Below are positions 1 through 8,868 of a stretch of 45,273 nt of DNA, one piece after another; positions within the stretch are counted from its first letter, which is position 1, and each line of letters starts with the position of its first letter. The stretch spans positions 1 to 45,273 of the forward strand of contig DATKKG010000080.1 of NCBI GenBank assembly GCA_035543015.1, read 5' to 3'. Made by a program: the position numbers and the translations under genes. The stretch comes from DATKKG01 sp035543015 (GTDB lineage: Archaea; Thermoproteota; Nitrososphaeria; Conexivisphaerales; DTJL01). The notes under the pieces are model-generated. The model saw only the letters and a program-made list of their open reading frames with translations, searched no databases and was not told where the DNA came from.

Positions 1-2
1 CC

Positions 3-386
3 GCAAGTTTCGTCGCTTGGTTGACCCTATATGTTATGGGAGCTAATGCAGCGTCCGCCGGCACGGTGCTTTCCTACTTGATGCTGGGCACCTTGCTTGT
101 ATGGGTTCCTTGCCTTGCATACGCCAGTGTTAGGATGTCCAGGAGGAGTCCCGTTGAGCTATCGCTAGACGAAAAGGACGGGAAACTGATCGTAGTCGAC
201 GCCAAGAGCCGAAAAGAGAGATTCCTGAAGCCAGTAAAGTCCACCAAGATTGGTGCGAACACCTTGGCAGTGTACACCGGCAAGCTGTCCTTGGTTCGCA
301 TCGTATTCGAAAACTCCCTAGAGCTTGGCACTGTCTTTGAGTTCATTGCTAGACATGGTACAAAGCATACACAGATTGACCACTAG
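3..386 (+). CDS. Partial hypothetical membrane protein, N-terminus off window
   Basis: The frame is open to the left edge, so the true start probably lies outside the window; a TTG at 21 is the first start-type codon inside. The visible part has two hydrophobic stretches (about residues 1-20 and 22-42), then RMSRR as a positive-inside anchor. A soluble tail of about 75 residues follows, with alternating charged and beta-like segments. I do not recognise the family. The membrane-anchored layout with a small cytoplasmic domain is what can be seen. Base composition is more AT-rich than in genes further right. Confidence 0.55.
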   Translation, partial: ASFVAWLTLYVMGANAASAGTVLSYLMLGTLLVWVPCLAYASVRMSRRSPVELSLDEKDGKLIVVDAKSRKERFLKPVKSTKIGANTLAVYTGKLSLVRIVFENSLELGTVFEFIARHGTKHTQIDH

Positions 387-691
387 CCTCGAATCGGCTA
401 CGATTATCCATCCTCATAACGCATTTAACAACTTACAAAACACCACGCGTAACTTAAAGACTTATAATATCAGAATCTGCCGTCGGTGTCTCGCTGCGTT
501 CCGGTTCAATTACCAATTGTCCTCAAGCGCATAGAGACGATCAACCTATTGACACGCCAGGGCCTACCATACCTAATTGTTATAAGCGGAGAAAGAGATG
601 CTAATGAACGATGAAAGACTCCGAAAGGAAACCGTTCTGTATTCCGTATGCTTTTTAGACGGCATGACAGCCTCCTGAGGTGTAATATCCC
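387..691. other. Intergenic stretch, AT-rich, no convincing gene
   Basis: These 305 bases hold no reading frame with recognisable protein character. Composition is clearly more AT-rich than the flanking right-hand genes. A TATA-like GCTTTTTA at 651-658 lies about 36 nt before the TTG start at 692 and could drive the nucleotide-sugar dehydrogenase. Another AT-rich run (CTTATAATATC, near 470) has no obvious target. Confidence 0.5.
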
Positions 692-2032
692 TTGGACATC
701 CTTAGGGACCTGAAGGACGAGCCAGCATGGATAAGGGAGGGAAAGCTGCACGTGGCCGTCTTCGGCGCAGGTAGGGTCGGCACGACCGTAGCCGCCGCCT
801 GGCTGAGGGCAGGAGCCAGAGTCATACTCGCCGACATCGACAGAGGAAGGGTTGGCACGATAGCCCGGGGTGACCCACTCTACCCTGACGAACCCCACAT
901 CGACGAGACCTTCAGGAACGGTTTCAAGGAGCGTCGTTTCATCGTGACGGCCCACCCGTCGCAGGCCGCTGCCATGGCGGACGTGAACATCGTGGCGGTC
1001 CCGGTCGGGCTGAAGGGGAGGAAGGCGGACCTTTCGAGCGTCAAGTCGGTCTTCCGCGACATCGCGTCCAGGATGCGCAAGGGGACCCTGTCTGTCCTCG
1101 AGACGAGCGTTCCTCCGGGCACCTGCAGGGAGGTGGTGGTGCCAATCCTGGAGGGGTCCGGGATGAAGGTCGAGTCCGACTTCGGACTTGCCTATTCGCC
1201 CGAGCGCATATTCGAAGGCCGCTCCCTGGCTGACCTCGAGGAGAACTATCCGAAGGTCGTTTCAGGGTTCGGACCCAGGAGCCTGGCGGCCGTATCGACC
1301 CTGTATTCCTGCGTAGCCAAGAAGGGAGTCCTTCAGATGTCCTGTCTCGAAGCGGCGGAGACCGAGAAGCTGTTCGAAGGCGTGTACAGGGACGTCAACA
1401 TCGCGCTTGCCAACGAGCTGGCCATGCTGTGCGAGAAGCTGGGCATAGACTTCTGGGAGGTCCAGAAGGCCTCCAACAGCCAGCCGTACAGTCGTCTGCA
1501 CAGGCCGGGGCTAGGGGTGGGAGGGGCGTGCATACCCGTGTATCCGGTCTTCGTGGCCGAAGCAGCGAAGGAGAACAAGGCCGAGGCAGCCCTGGTGAAA
1601 GAGGCGAGGAGCATCAACCTATCGATGCCTGACGAGGTCGCCGGCAGGGCCCTCTACCTCCTCGAAGGGAAGGAGAGGAAGGTGGCGGTGCTGGGGCTCG
1701 CGTTCAGAGCGGACGTCGCCGACGACAGGCTCAGTCCGACCTACGACCTCCTGAAGGCCCTGAAGAGGTCGAAATGCAGTGTGAAGGTTCATGACCCGTT
1801 CGTCAGGAGGGAGGAGGCCGCCGGCTTCCCCGTGGTCGCCGACGTGGACGCGGCTCTGGCGGGCTGCAACCTTGTCATAGTGGCCACCGACCACAGGGCC
1901 TATCGAGACCTGGATTACTCCCGCATCCAGAAGGCTTCGGGTGGCGAGCCGATGGTGTTCGACGCAAGGGGGTGCGTCGACAGGGCTCGCTTCCCGCCGG
2001 GGAAGCTGTTCGTGCTGGGCACCGGTCAGTAG
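692..2032 (+). CDS. UDP-glucose/UDP-ManNAc-type nucleotide-sugar dehydrogenase
   Basis: This is an NAD-dependent four-electron oxidase of UDP-sugars that makes UDP-uronic acids for surface glycans or N-glycans. Length (446 aa) fits the family. A Rossmann motif GAGRVGTTVA lies near residues 25-34. The family signature AYSPERIFEG is near 168-177 and the helix E-x-x-KLFEGVYRDVNIAL is in the middle domain. The catalytic-cysteine motif GVGGACIPVYP is near 275-285. The C-terminal UDP-binding Rossmann domain starts around VAVLGLAFRADV. The substrate cannot be told from sequence; WecC/TviB-like and Ugd-like enzymes share these motifs. It starts at a TTG, and its stop overlaps the convergent phosphoesterase by 7 nt. 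No glycosyltransferase cluster adjoins it. Confidence 0.9.
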   Translation: MDILRDLKDEPAWIREGKLHVAVFGAGRVGTTVAAAWLRAGARVILADIDRGRVGTIARGDPLYPDEPHIDETFRNGFKERRFIVTAHPSQAAAMADVNIVAVPVGLKGRKADLSSVKSVFRDIASRMRKGTLSVLETSVPPGTCREVVVPILEGSGMKVESDFGLAYSPERIFEGRSLADLEENYPKVVSGFGPRSLAAVSTLYSCVAKKGVLQMSCLEAAETEKLFEGVYRDVNIALANELAMLCEKLGIDFWEVQKASNSQPYSRLHRPGLGVGGACIPVYPVFVAEAAKENKAEAALVKEARSINLSMPDEVAGRALYLLEGKERKVAVLGLAFRADVADDRLSPTYDLLKALKRSKCSVKVHDPFVRREEAAGFPVVADVDAALAGCNLVIVATDHRAYRDLDYSRIQKASGGEPMVFDARGCVDRARFPPGKLFVLGTGQ

Positions 2033-2718
2033 CCGTCGAAGAGGCGGTCCCCGTTGGACCTTGGAAGGCCAGCCGCGTAGATCCTGGCCGCGGCGGCTTC
2101 GACGTCGTAGGAAGCGCCTAGCAGTTCGACTTCTGCTTTCCCAGCGTCGAGGGTGACGATGGCAAAGAAGGCTCCGCTGACCCCCTGTCGAGGCTGTCCA
2201 ACGCTGCCAGGGTTGAAGACGGTGCCCTTTGCCGTCTCCGCCACAAAGGGCTGGTGGGTGTGGCCGAGGGCAAGGAGGTCGACGAACTGGTCCTCAAGGT
2301 ATCTTTCGAAGAGATCCCGGTGAGTCTTCGGATAGACGTATTCCCCAAGCGGGTCGTCGGGGCTGCCGTGGACCATGAGGATCGGCACCCCCTCCCTCTG
2401 AAGTCGGAGATGGTCCGGGAGGGACGAAAGGTAGCCGATGCTGGCCGGCGAGATGACCCTGCGCGTCCACTCTATCGAACGCGCGGCAGCTTCGTTGAAC
2501 CATGTCGTCTCACCTGTGAGGACCGCCTGGTCATGGTTGCCCAGAACGCCCCCGGCGCAGTTCATCCTCACCCACTCGACGGCCTCGTTTGGGCTCGCCC
2601 CGTAGCCCACGATGTCCCCCAGAGAGTAGGTCGGGATCCCCTTCAGGAGGGGTGCGACGGCCTGAAGGGCTTCCCAGTTGGCGTGTACGTCGGATATGAA
2701 GGCGAGGCGCTCGGGCAG
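2026..2718 (-). CDS. Metallophosphoesterase (calcineurin-like, YfcE/MJ0936 type)
   Basis: This is a two-metal phosphoesterase or phosphodiesterase of the small archaeal type. The motifs are in order: DVHANWEAL (D-x-H), GDIVGYG (GD), GNHD, VHGSP and GHTHQP. Together these supply all expected metal and catalytic residues. The substrate is unknown. The start is a problem. The only in-frame ATG/GTG/TTG start lies about 95 nt inside ubiX and encodes an implausible Arg/Trp/Ser-rich leader. A CTG at 2718-2716 sits 7 nt after a GGTGA ribosome-binding site (2730-2726) just at the ubiX stop, giving a 230-residue protein that begins LPERLAFISDVH. I chose this CTG. The gene follows ubiX in the same operon. 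Confidence 0.85.
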   Translation of the reverse strand: MPERLAFISDVHANWEALQAVAPLLKGIPTYSLGDIVGYGASPNEAVEWVRMNCAGGVLGNHDQAVLTGETTWFNEAAARSIEWTRRVISPASIGYLSSLPDHLRLQREGVPILMVHGSPDDPLGEYVYPKTHRDLFERYLEDQFVDLLALGHTHQPFVAETAKGTVFNPGSVGQPRQGVSGAFFAIVTLDAGKAEVELLGASYDVEAAAARIYAAGLPRSNGDRLFDGY

Positions 2719-2725
2719 GGAACGG

Positions 2726-3292
2726 TCACCCGGGCTTGCCGCCGCTCCACCGCCTACCGAGCGAATGGGGCACGCGCAGGGAGTCGAGTATCCGCGCGAC
2801 CATCTGGTCCACCATCTCATCGACGTCCTTCGGGTGGTTGTAGAAGGATGGAGACGCCGGCATCACTATGGCTCCGGCCTGCGAGCACCGCAGCATGCTC
2901 TCTATCTGGATCGAGGAGAGCGGGGTCTCCCTGACGAGCAGCAGGAGGGGCCGCCTCTCCTTCAGCGCGACCATAGCCGCCCGTATCACGAGAGTGTTCT
3001 CGAAGCCGTACGCGATGCCGGAGAGCGTCTTCATGCTGCAGGGGACCACGGCCATCCCGTCCGTGAGGAAGGAGCCGCTGGCGACCGGCGCCTCCAACTC
3101 CTCCTCTCTGTAGAGATGGGAGGAGAGGGCCGCCAGGTGTTTCAGGGAGTACCCGGTCTCGTACTTCATTGTAAGGCGGGCGGCGTTCGTCACTATCGCG
3201 TGGGTCTCCACCCCTTCCTTCTTCAGCTCCTCCAGCAGGCGCACGCCGTAGGCGACGCCGCTCGCCCCGGTGACGGCGACGACCAGCTTCAT
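2726..3292 (-). CDS. ubiX: Flavin prenyltransferase UbiX
   Basis: UbiX joins a dimethylallyl group to reduced FMN to make prenylated FMN, the cofactor of UbiD-type decarboxylases. The protein has 188 aa, the usual length. The N-terminal MKLVVAVTGASGVAYGVRLL is the family's FMN-binding start. VVPCSMKTLSGIAYGFENTL and the LLLVRETPLSSIQIESML segment, with its Arg/Glu pair, are the canonical later motifs. The ATG at 3292 is clear. No UbiD partner lies in this window, so its client enzyme is elsewhere. The phosphoesterase gene follows directly. Confidence 0.95.
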   Translation of the reverse strand: MKLVVAVTGASGVAYGVRLLEELKKEGVETHAIVTNAARLTMKYETGYSLKHLAALSSHLYREEELEAPVASGSFLTDGMAVVPCSMKTLSGIAYGFENTLVIRAAMVALKERRPLLLLVRETPLSSIQIESMLRCSQAGAIVMPASPSFYNHPKDVDEMVDQMVARILDSLRVPHSLGRRWSGGKPG

Positions 3293-3363
3293 ATGAAGAC
3301 GATGCGGCGACGGGAGGTTAAAAAGGTGCTTTCCGTTACGGTGCCGCCCTAGGCAACGCTTTA

Positions 3364-6300
3364 ATGCAGGCCGAGGTCAGAAGAATGAGTCAACGAGAGG
3401 GTGAAGTGGTGAGCGAAGGTTCCGGCGAAGGTCGGGGACGAGAGTTCAAGCTGAGCCAGCAGTTCGAGCCGAGGAAGCTGGAGGACGCGGTCAGGGCGTT
3501 CTGGGCGAGGACGGAAGTCAGGGCGGAGATAGCCAGGGCGAAGGAATCGTCGCCCGTTATCGGTTTCGTGGAAGGGCCCCCCACTCTCAACGGCGAGCCG
3601 CACATAGGCCACGCCAGGGGCAGGATATTCAAGGACCTATGGTACCGGCGGGAGACCATGGCCGGAAAGCGTGTGCTCTTCAGGTCGGGATGGGACACGC
3701 AGGGGCTGCCGGTGGAGCTTCAGGCCGAAAAGGAGCTGGGGCTGAAGGGCAACAAGACGGAGAACCTCAGGGCGATCGGTGAAGAGAAGCTTGTCGCCGC
3801 GTGCAAGGAGATCGTGAAGAAGTACCAGCAGTCCTGGCTCAAGGCCGACGCTTCGATAGGGCTGCTGCTGGACTACGGCGGCTACTGGACCTACAGGGAC
3901 GAATACATCGAGAGGGAGTGGAAGATCCTCGAGGCCGCGTACAACAGGGGGCTCCTGGGAGAAGGGTACCGCGTCGTCGCGTACTGCCCGAGCTGCCAGA
4001 CGTCGCTGAGCAACAGGGAGGTGGCTGACGGATACGAGACGGTCACGGACCCCTCCCTGTACTACAAGGCGAAGGTCTCAGGGGAGGACGCGTACCTCCT
4101 GGTGTGGACCACCATGCCGTTCACGGTCGTCACGGACGAGCTGATCGGCGTGCACCCGGACGAGGACTACAGCTACATCGAAGTGGATGGAGAGACCTGG
4201 ATCGTCGGCGACGCCCGCCTCGCCGAGCTGGCGTCGACGCTCAAGCTGGACGAGTTCAGGAGGCTGAAGACGGTCAAGGGGTCCCAGCTTGAAGGGATGC
4301 GCTATGAGCCGCCCCTGGCAGAGTGGGTGCCGGGCCAGCGCCGCCTGAAGGAGGAGGGGAAGGTCCACCTCGTAGTGGCCGAGGACTTCGTCGACCCGAC
4401 CACGGGGTCAGGGATAGTGCACATGGCCCCCGCCAACGGCGAAGAGGACTTCGAGGTCGCTTCAAAAAGGAAGCTGCCCATCTTCAACCCCATCGACGAC
4501 GAGGTCAGGTTCACGGAAGAGGCCGGGGAGTTCCAGGGCAAGTTCGTGCGCGACGCCGACGAAGAGGTCGTGGCGCGGCTGAAGGAGAGGGGGCTCGTCG
4601 TGGGCTCTTTCAAGATAAGGCACGAGTACCCGACCTGCTGGAGGTCACACCACAAGCTGGTCTACATGCTCCGCCGGGAGTACTTCTACTGGATGGAGAA
4701 GATCGTCGACCAGACTGTGAAGGCCGCCGAGGACGTAGAGTACTTCTACGAGGCCCCCAGGAACCGCTTCATCGAGATAATCAAGGAGGCCCGCCCCTGG
4801 AACGTCACCAGGGAGAGGATCTGGGGCGCACCGCTCCCGCTCTGGTCCTGCGAGAGCTGCGGCGAGAAGACGGGCCTCTTCAGCCGGAAGGCCATCGTCG
4901 AGGCCGCCCTGGAGCTGCCTGACGGGCCCGGATTCGAGCTCCACAGGCCATGGATAGACAGGGTCGTCGTCAGGTGCCGGAAGTGCGGAGGGAGGGCCAG
5001 GCGCGAACCGTTCGTCCTGGACACCTGGCACAACAGCGGGGCCGCACCATACGCGGGTCAGTCGGACGAGGAATACGACAGGCTGGTGCCGGTGCCGTTC
5101 CTGACGGAGGGGATAGACCAGACGAGGGGCTGGGCGTACACCCTTCTGGTCGAGAACGTGATACTCTCCGGGAGGCCCCAGGCGCCCTACTCCGCCTTCC
5201 TGTTCCAGGGCCACGTCCTTGACGAGAAGGGGGAGAAGATGAGCAAGAGCAAAGGGAACACGATGGAGGCCAACACGGTGTTCGCCGAGCACTCGGCTGA
5301 CCTCGTAAGGCTCTACCTGCTCTGGAAGGGCACGCCAGTCGACTCGGTCAACTTCGACCCGAAGGAGATGAAGGGAAGGCCGTTCCAGGTGCTCAACACC
5401 CTGTACCACCTCCACCTTTACTACCTCACCAACAGCGCGTACGACGGCTTCAACTGGGGTCCCGAAGCCACAGCGGCGCTCGGGGACAGGAAGGAGCTCC
5501 TCCCGCAGGACAGGTGGCTTCTGTCAAAACTCGAGGGATTGGTGGCGGACTGCGACAGGGCCTACGCGGAGAGGAGGTTCAACGAAGCAGCTAGGGCCTT
5601 CGACTCCTTCATCATCGAGGTCCTCAGCCAGGAGTACGTGCCATTGGTGAGGAGCGAGCTGTGGGAGGACCTCCCCGAGACCAGGTCCAGGAGGCTGGCC
5701 ATCTACGCGGTCCTCGCGCACGCCCTGCGGACGCTCGACCTGCTCATGCATCCGTACGTCCCATTCCTGACCGACTACCTCTTCAACGCCGCCTTCTCCA
5801 GGGCAGGGAGGAGCGTAATCCTGGAGCCTCTGCCAAGAGGGGACCCCACGCTCGCCGACGCGTCGCTTGAGAAGGAGTACGACCTGATGTGGAGCCTTGT
5901 CTCCCTGGCCAACTCCGCCAGGATGAGCGCCAAGCTGAAAAGGAGATGGCCTCTGAAGTCGGGCCTCTACTTCGCCAAGGAGAAGCTGTCGAGCCAGGCG
6001 GAGGGGCTGCTGGCGGAGATCGCGAACCTGAGAGAGGTGAAGTTCAGCGAAGCGGCTTCGATGCCGGTTGAGCTGAAGGCCAGGCTGGATACGGCGGCCG
6101 TGGGCAGGCGGCTGGGCAAGGACTTCAACCGCGTGGTCTCGGCGGTGAACTCCTCGGACCCGTGGTCGCTCTGGACGGAGGCCATGAAGGAAGGGCACGT
6201 CACGGTCACCGTCGGCGGCACCGGTTACAGGTTCGACAGGAAGGAGCTGGAATTCGAAGTCGAGGCCCGCCAGGGCTACGCGGTGGCGAGCGCCGGGGAC

Positions 6301-6600
6301 AGCCTTGTCGTGCTGGACACCGCGAGGGACGAAGAGCTCACCGCGGAGGGGACGGTCAGGGACGTCGCGAGGAGGCTGCAGGCCCTGAGGAAGGAGAAGG
6401 GCTACGTCCCGACGGAGGTCCTTCCGAAGGCCTCGGTCGCGGGCGTGGACAGGGCGACCGCCGAGATCCTCCTGGGCAAGAAGGAGAGGCTCCTCTTTCT
6501 CGTCCGCGCTAAAGACCTAGAGGTAACCGAAGGCAGCCCTTCGGGCGAAGGCTGGACGGAGTCGGACCTCGACGGAAAGAAGGTCTTCCTGCGCATATGA
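3364..6600 (+). CDS. ileS: Isoleucyl-tRNA synthetase
   Basis: This class I synthetase charges tRNA-Ile. Full length is 1078 aa. The HIGH motif reads PHIGHARG (residues about 79-86) and KMSKS is exact (about 625-629). Between them is the CP1 editing domain, with TTMPFTVVTDELIGV and the GSGIVHMAPANGEEDFEVA segment that read as IleRS rather than ValRS or LeuRS. CxxC pairs (CESCGEK, CRKCGG) lie before the WDTWHNSGA-like LDTWHNSGA region. ATG 3364 gives a leading MQAEVRR; ATG 3385 (MSQREGEV) is equally possible, since CTTTAATG at 3359-3366 lies 23 nt before it and GTTAAAAAG at 3317-3325 lies 43 nt before 3364. The first ~30 residues are low-complexity and probably disordered. Confidence 0.97.
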   Translation: MQAEVRRMSQREGEVVSEGSGEGRGREFKLSQQFEPRKLEDAVRAFWARTEVRAEIARAKESSPVIGFVEGPPTLNGEPHIGHARGRIFKDLWYRRETMAGKRVLFRSGWDTQGLPVELQAEKELGLKGNKTENLRAIGEEKLVAACKEIVKKYQQSWLKADASIGLLLDYGGYWTYRDEYIEREWKILEAAYNRGLLGEGYRVVAYCPSCQTSLSNREVADGYETVTDPSLYYKAKVSGEDAYLLVWTTMPFTVVTDELIGVHPDEDYSYIEVDGETWIVGDARLAELASTLKLDEFRRLKTVKGSQLEGMRYEPPLAEWVPGQRRLKEEGKVHLVVAEDFVDPTTGSGIVHMAPANGEEDFEVASKRKLPIFNPIDDEVRFTEEAGEFQGKFVRDADEEVVARLKERGLVVGSFKIRHEYPTCWRSHHKLVYMLRREYFYWMEKIVDQTVKAAEDVEYFYEAPRNRFIEIIKEARPWNVTRERIWGAPLPLWSCESCGEKTGLFSRKAIVEAALELPDGPGFELHRPWIDRVVVRCRKCGGRARREPFVLDTWHNSGAAPYAGQSDEEYDRLVPVPFLTEGIDQTRGWAYTLLVENVILSGRPQAPYSAFLFQGHVLDEKGEKMSKSKGNTMEANTVFAEHSADLVRLYLLWKGTPVDSVNFDPKEMKGRPFQVLNTLYHLHLYYLTNSAYDGFNWGPEATAALGDRKELLPQDRWLLSKLEGLVADCDRAYAERRFNEAARAFDSFIIEVLSQEYVPLVRSELWEDLPETRSRRLAIYAVLAHALRTLDLLMHPYVPFLTDYLFNAAFSRAGRSVILEPLPRGDPTLADASLEKEYDLMWSLVSLANSARMSAKLKRRWPLKSGLYFAKEKLSSQAEGLLAEIANLREVKFSEAASMPVELKARLDTAAVGRRLGKDFNRVVSAVNSSDPWSLWTEAMKEGHVTVTVGGTGYRFDRKELEFEVEARQGYAVASAGDSLVVLDTARDEELTAEGTVRDVARRLQALRKEKGYVPTEVLPKASVAGVDRATAEILLGKKERLLFLVRAKDLEVTEGSPSGEGWTESDLDGKKVFLRI

Positions 6601-6682
6601 CCTCCCGCTTGACTCACGTGTGAATGTTCCAAGACCTCTGGGCTCTAAACCAAAGGAAGTCCCTCCAAGACGGGGTCTGGGG

Positions 6683-8017
6683 ATGAGCAACGCGCGACCT
6701 GAAGGCGGCTCGCCACCCGGCACCATGAAGGTCCCCGGGCTGGGCTCCCTGTCAAGACGGCTTCTCGAGGAGCAGGGGGTCCGGACGATGGCTGACCTCG
6801 CAAGGACCGACCCCTACGATCCCAGGTTCAGGATCCTTGGGGAGCCGTTCTCCTCTTGGGTGCTCTACGCCAGGGCGGTCGTCGCAGACGAGATAATCAA
6901 GGAGGTCGAAGTGACCCCCGGCGCCATCAGGGTGACCTGCCTCAAGACCTACGATAGGCTGGCGTCGAGGAACTCCCTGCTGGGACGACTGGGGATGTAT
7001 GATGTCTACGTCGACACCGAGGTCAGGGAGAGGCCAGACGCCTACGAAGTCCTCTTCCGCCTGAAGCCTGAACAGATTAGGTTCGGGATGGCCCAGTGGA
7101 TGGAGTACAGGAACAACGCCCTGCAACTGAAGGCGGCCCTGAGGATGAAGGTCGGAGAGCCGCTCCTGGAGGCGCCCATGGTGGAGGCTTCATGGCCGCT
7201 CGAAAGGTTCGAGAGGGACCTCGGAGAGAGGACCATCGGGCTGGACGGCCTGGAGCTGGTCGCGAAGCTCTACCTGAAGATCCTGACGACGGACAGGTTC
7301 AACGCTGTGGTGCTCTGGGACAGGGAAGCCTACAACCGCAGCCTGACGAGGAGCTTCCTGGACGAATTCACCCCCGTCTCGGCCCACGTGCTCTGCGGAG
7401 GGAACACTCCGGAGGAGATGCAGGAGCAGATAGTGCTCAACGGCAACAACGGGCTCGTCATGGTGGACGACTTTGAAAAGGCCACGCCGGAGGAGAGGAG
7501 GATACTCCTGGACCTCCTGGCCACCAGGAGGACCAAGATAACCTACGACGGGAAGCGGACCGACGTGAGCGTCAAGGCCAGGTTCGTGTTCAACCTCTGG
7601 ATGCCGGAAAGGGTGGACGCTCCCATCCTCGACCCGGACTTCGCTGGGCTCATCGACCTGGTCGTCAGGCTGCCCGCGGCCTCGGACAGGGAGGCCCTCG
7701 AGCCGGCCGTCGAAGGCGGCATCCCGTCGGCCCAGGAGGCGAAGGGCGCCCTGCAGTCCGCCCAGGACGAGGTGGTGATGGAGGCGGCCCTTCCAGAGGA
7801 CATGGGGACGGCGTTGCACAGGTTCAAGCCGCCGAAGTTCCTCTCCGGCTACGGGCTGCGGCTCGGCAGCGCCGCCAGGCAGCTGGCGGTCTCCTGTGCC
7901 AGACAGAGGAGGTCGCCCGTCGTGGAGCTCGAGGACCTCGAAGCCGCCTTCGATCTGGTTCAGCGGTCGAACTCGACTCTGAGCCTAAAGCCGCGGAAGG
8001 GACAGCACAGCGTTTAA
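6683..8017 (+). CDS. MCM-like AAA+ protein with degenerate Walker A
   Basis: I read this as a divergent relative of MCM helicases, probably unable to bind ATP in the usual way. The N-terminal 40 residues after the start look like a helix-hairpin-helix (SRRLLEEQGVRTMADLA), followed by a beta-rich ~100-residue domain. From about residue 184 an MCM-type AAA+ fold can be traced. Where Walker A should be stands LWDREAYNRSLTR, with no GxxGxGKS. A Walker B-like strand NGLVMVDDFEKATPEERR (255-272) has DD for DE. It is followed by LLATRRTKITYDGKRTDVSVKA-like spacing as in the MCM presensor hairpin, split here only for quotation. A sensor-1-like FVFNLW follows. The C-terminal helices (RQLAVSCARQRRSPVVELED) match the MCM lid, RQLE...A.A...V...D. 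ATG 6683 is preferred; GTG 6620 is in frame but adds a proline/lysine-rich leader. The nature of the match is by eye only. Confidence 0.6.
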   Translation: MSNARPEGGSPPGTMKVPGLGSLSRRLLEEQGVRTMADLARTDPYDPRFRILGEPFSSWVLYARAVVADEIIKEVEVTPGAIRVTCLKTYDRLASRNSLLGRLGMYDVYVDTEVRERPDAYEVLFRLKPEQIRFGMAQWMEYRNNALQLKAALRMKVGEPLLEAPMVEASWPLERFERDLGERTIGLDGLELVAKLYLKILTTDRFNAVVLWDREAYNRSLTRSFLDEFTPVSAHVLCGGNTPEEMQEQIVLNGNNGLVMVDDFEKATPEERRILLDLLATRRTKITYDGKRTDVSVKARFVFNLWMPERVDAPILDPDFAGLIDLVVRLPAASDREALEPAVEGGIPSAQEAKGALQSAQDEVVMEAALPEDMGTALHRFKPPKFLSGYGLRLGSAARQLAVSCARQRRSPVVELEDLEAAFDLVQRSNSTLSLKPRKGQHSV

Positions 8018-8052
8018 AGGGGGCGCAACGCGCCGCCCCTTCACACTTCGCA

Positions 8053-8868
8053 TTGACCATCCAGTTCTACATGGAGTTCGTTCGGGAGGCGCTGATGGCG
8101 GCCTGCGACGCGGTCGCCGAGTCCGCTAGGAGGGGGACTTCGGGGCTCGCCCTCGGCAGGGGCTCCTTCGGGGACACGACCTACGAGGTCGACAGGGCGG
8201 TTGAGGACAGGATCCTCAAGATGGCGGCCGAGAAGCTTCCCCCCGCGACGGTGATCTCCGAAGAGAGAGGGATCGAGGCGCGAAGGAGGGCTAAGATCAC
8301 CCTGCTCATGGACCCCGTGGACGGAAGCACCAACGCGAAGAGGGGCGTCTCCGTCTACAGCACGTCCCTGGCCATCGCCGAAGGCCCCCTGTTCTCCGAC
8401 ATCTTCGTCGCGGGGGTCGTGGACCACGTGAGAAGGAGGATGGTCTGGGGGAGGAGGGGGGCCGTGTACGAGGACTGGACCCTCGCCAGGCCGAGCCAGT
8501 CGACCGAGCTCAGGGACGCCGTCATAGCGTTCGACTCGAAGCTGCACATGGTGCCGGAGGGCAGGCTCTCCTCAGTGGTCTCCCTGATGACCGCCACCAG
8601 GTACCCGAGGATCCTCAGCACCGCGGCCCTGGAGACGGCCTGCGTTGCCGCCGGGCGGCTGGACGCCTTCGTGGCGCCCTATGCCAGCCTCCGCAGCTTC
8701 GACTGCCTTCCCTCCATCTTCCTGGTCAGGGAGGCGGGAGGGAGCGTGGACCTGGAGCCCTCGGTCCTGGGATCGCTGCCCCTAGATGGGAGCGTCAGGG
8801 TGAACTACGTCGCGGCCGGGAACCCCGGGATGCTCAGGGCAATCGGGAATAAGCTGGGCTACAGATGA
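8053..8868 (+). CDS. Inositol-monophosphatase/FBPase-family phosphatase
   Basis: This is a Mg2+/Li+-sensitive phosphomonoesterase of the IMPase/archaeal FBPase IV superfamily; the substrate may be fructose-1,6-bisphosphate or inositol-1-phosphate. Length is 271 aa. The metal-binding motif is LMDPVDGSTNAKRG (D87, D90), preceded by VISEERG (E70-E71). A later D in SFDCLPSIFLVREAGG replaces the usual WDxAAG block, so the third metal site is somewhat unusual. The start is TTG 8053 or ATG 8071; TTTAAAGG at 8013-8020 is a possible TATA box about 38 nt upstream. Its last 10 nt overlap the convergent Trm112 gene. Confidence 0.85.
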   Translation: MTIQFYMEFVREALMAACDAVAESARRGTSGLALGRGSFGDTTYEVDRAVEDRILKMAAEKLPPATVISEERGIEARRRAKITLLMDPVDGSTNAKRGVSVYSTSLAIAEGPLFSDIFVAGVVDHVRRRMVWGRRGAVYEDWTLARPSQSTELRDAVIAFDSKLHMVPEGRLSSVVSLMTATRYPRILSTAALETACVAAGRLDAFVAPYASLRSFDCLPSIFLVREAGGSVDLEPSVLGSLPLDGSVRVNYVAAGNPGMLRAIGNKLGYR

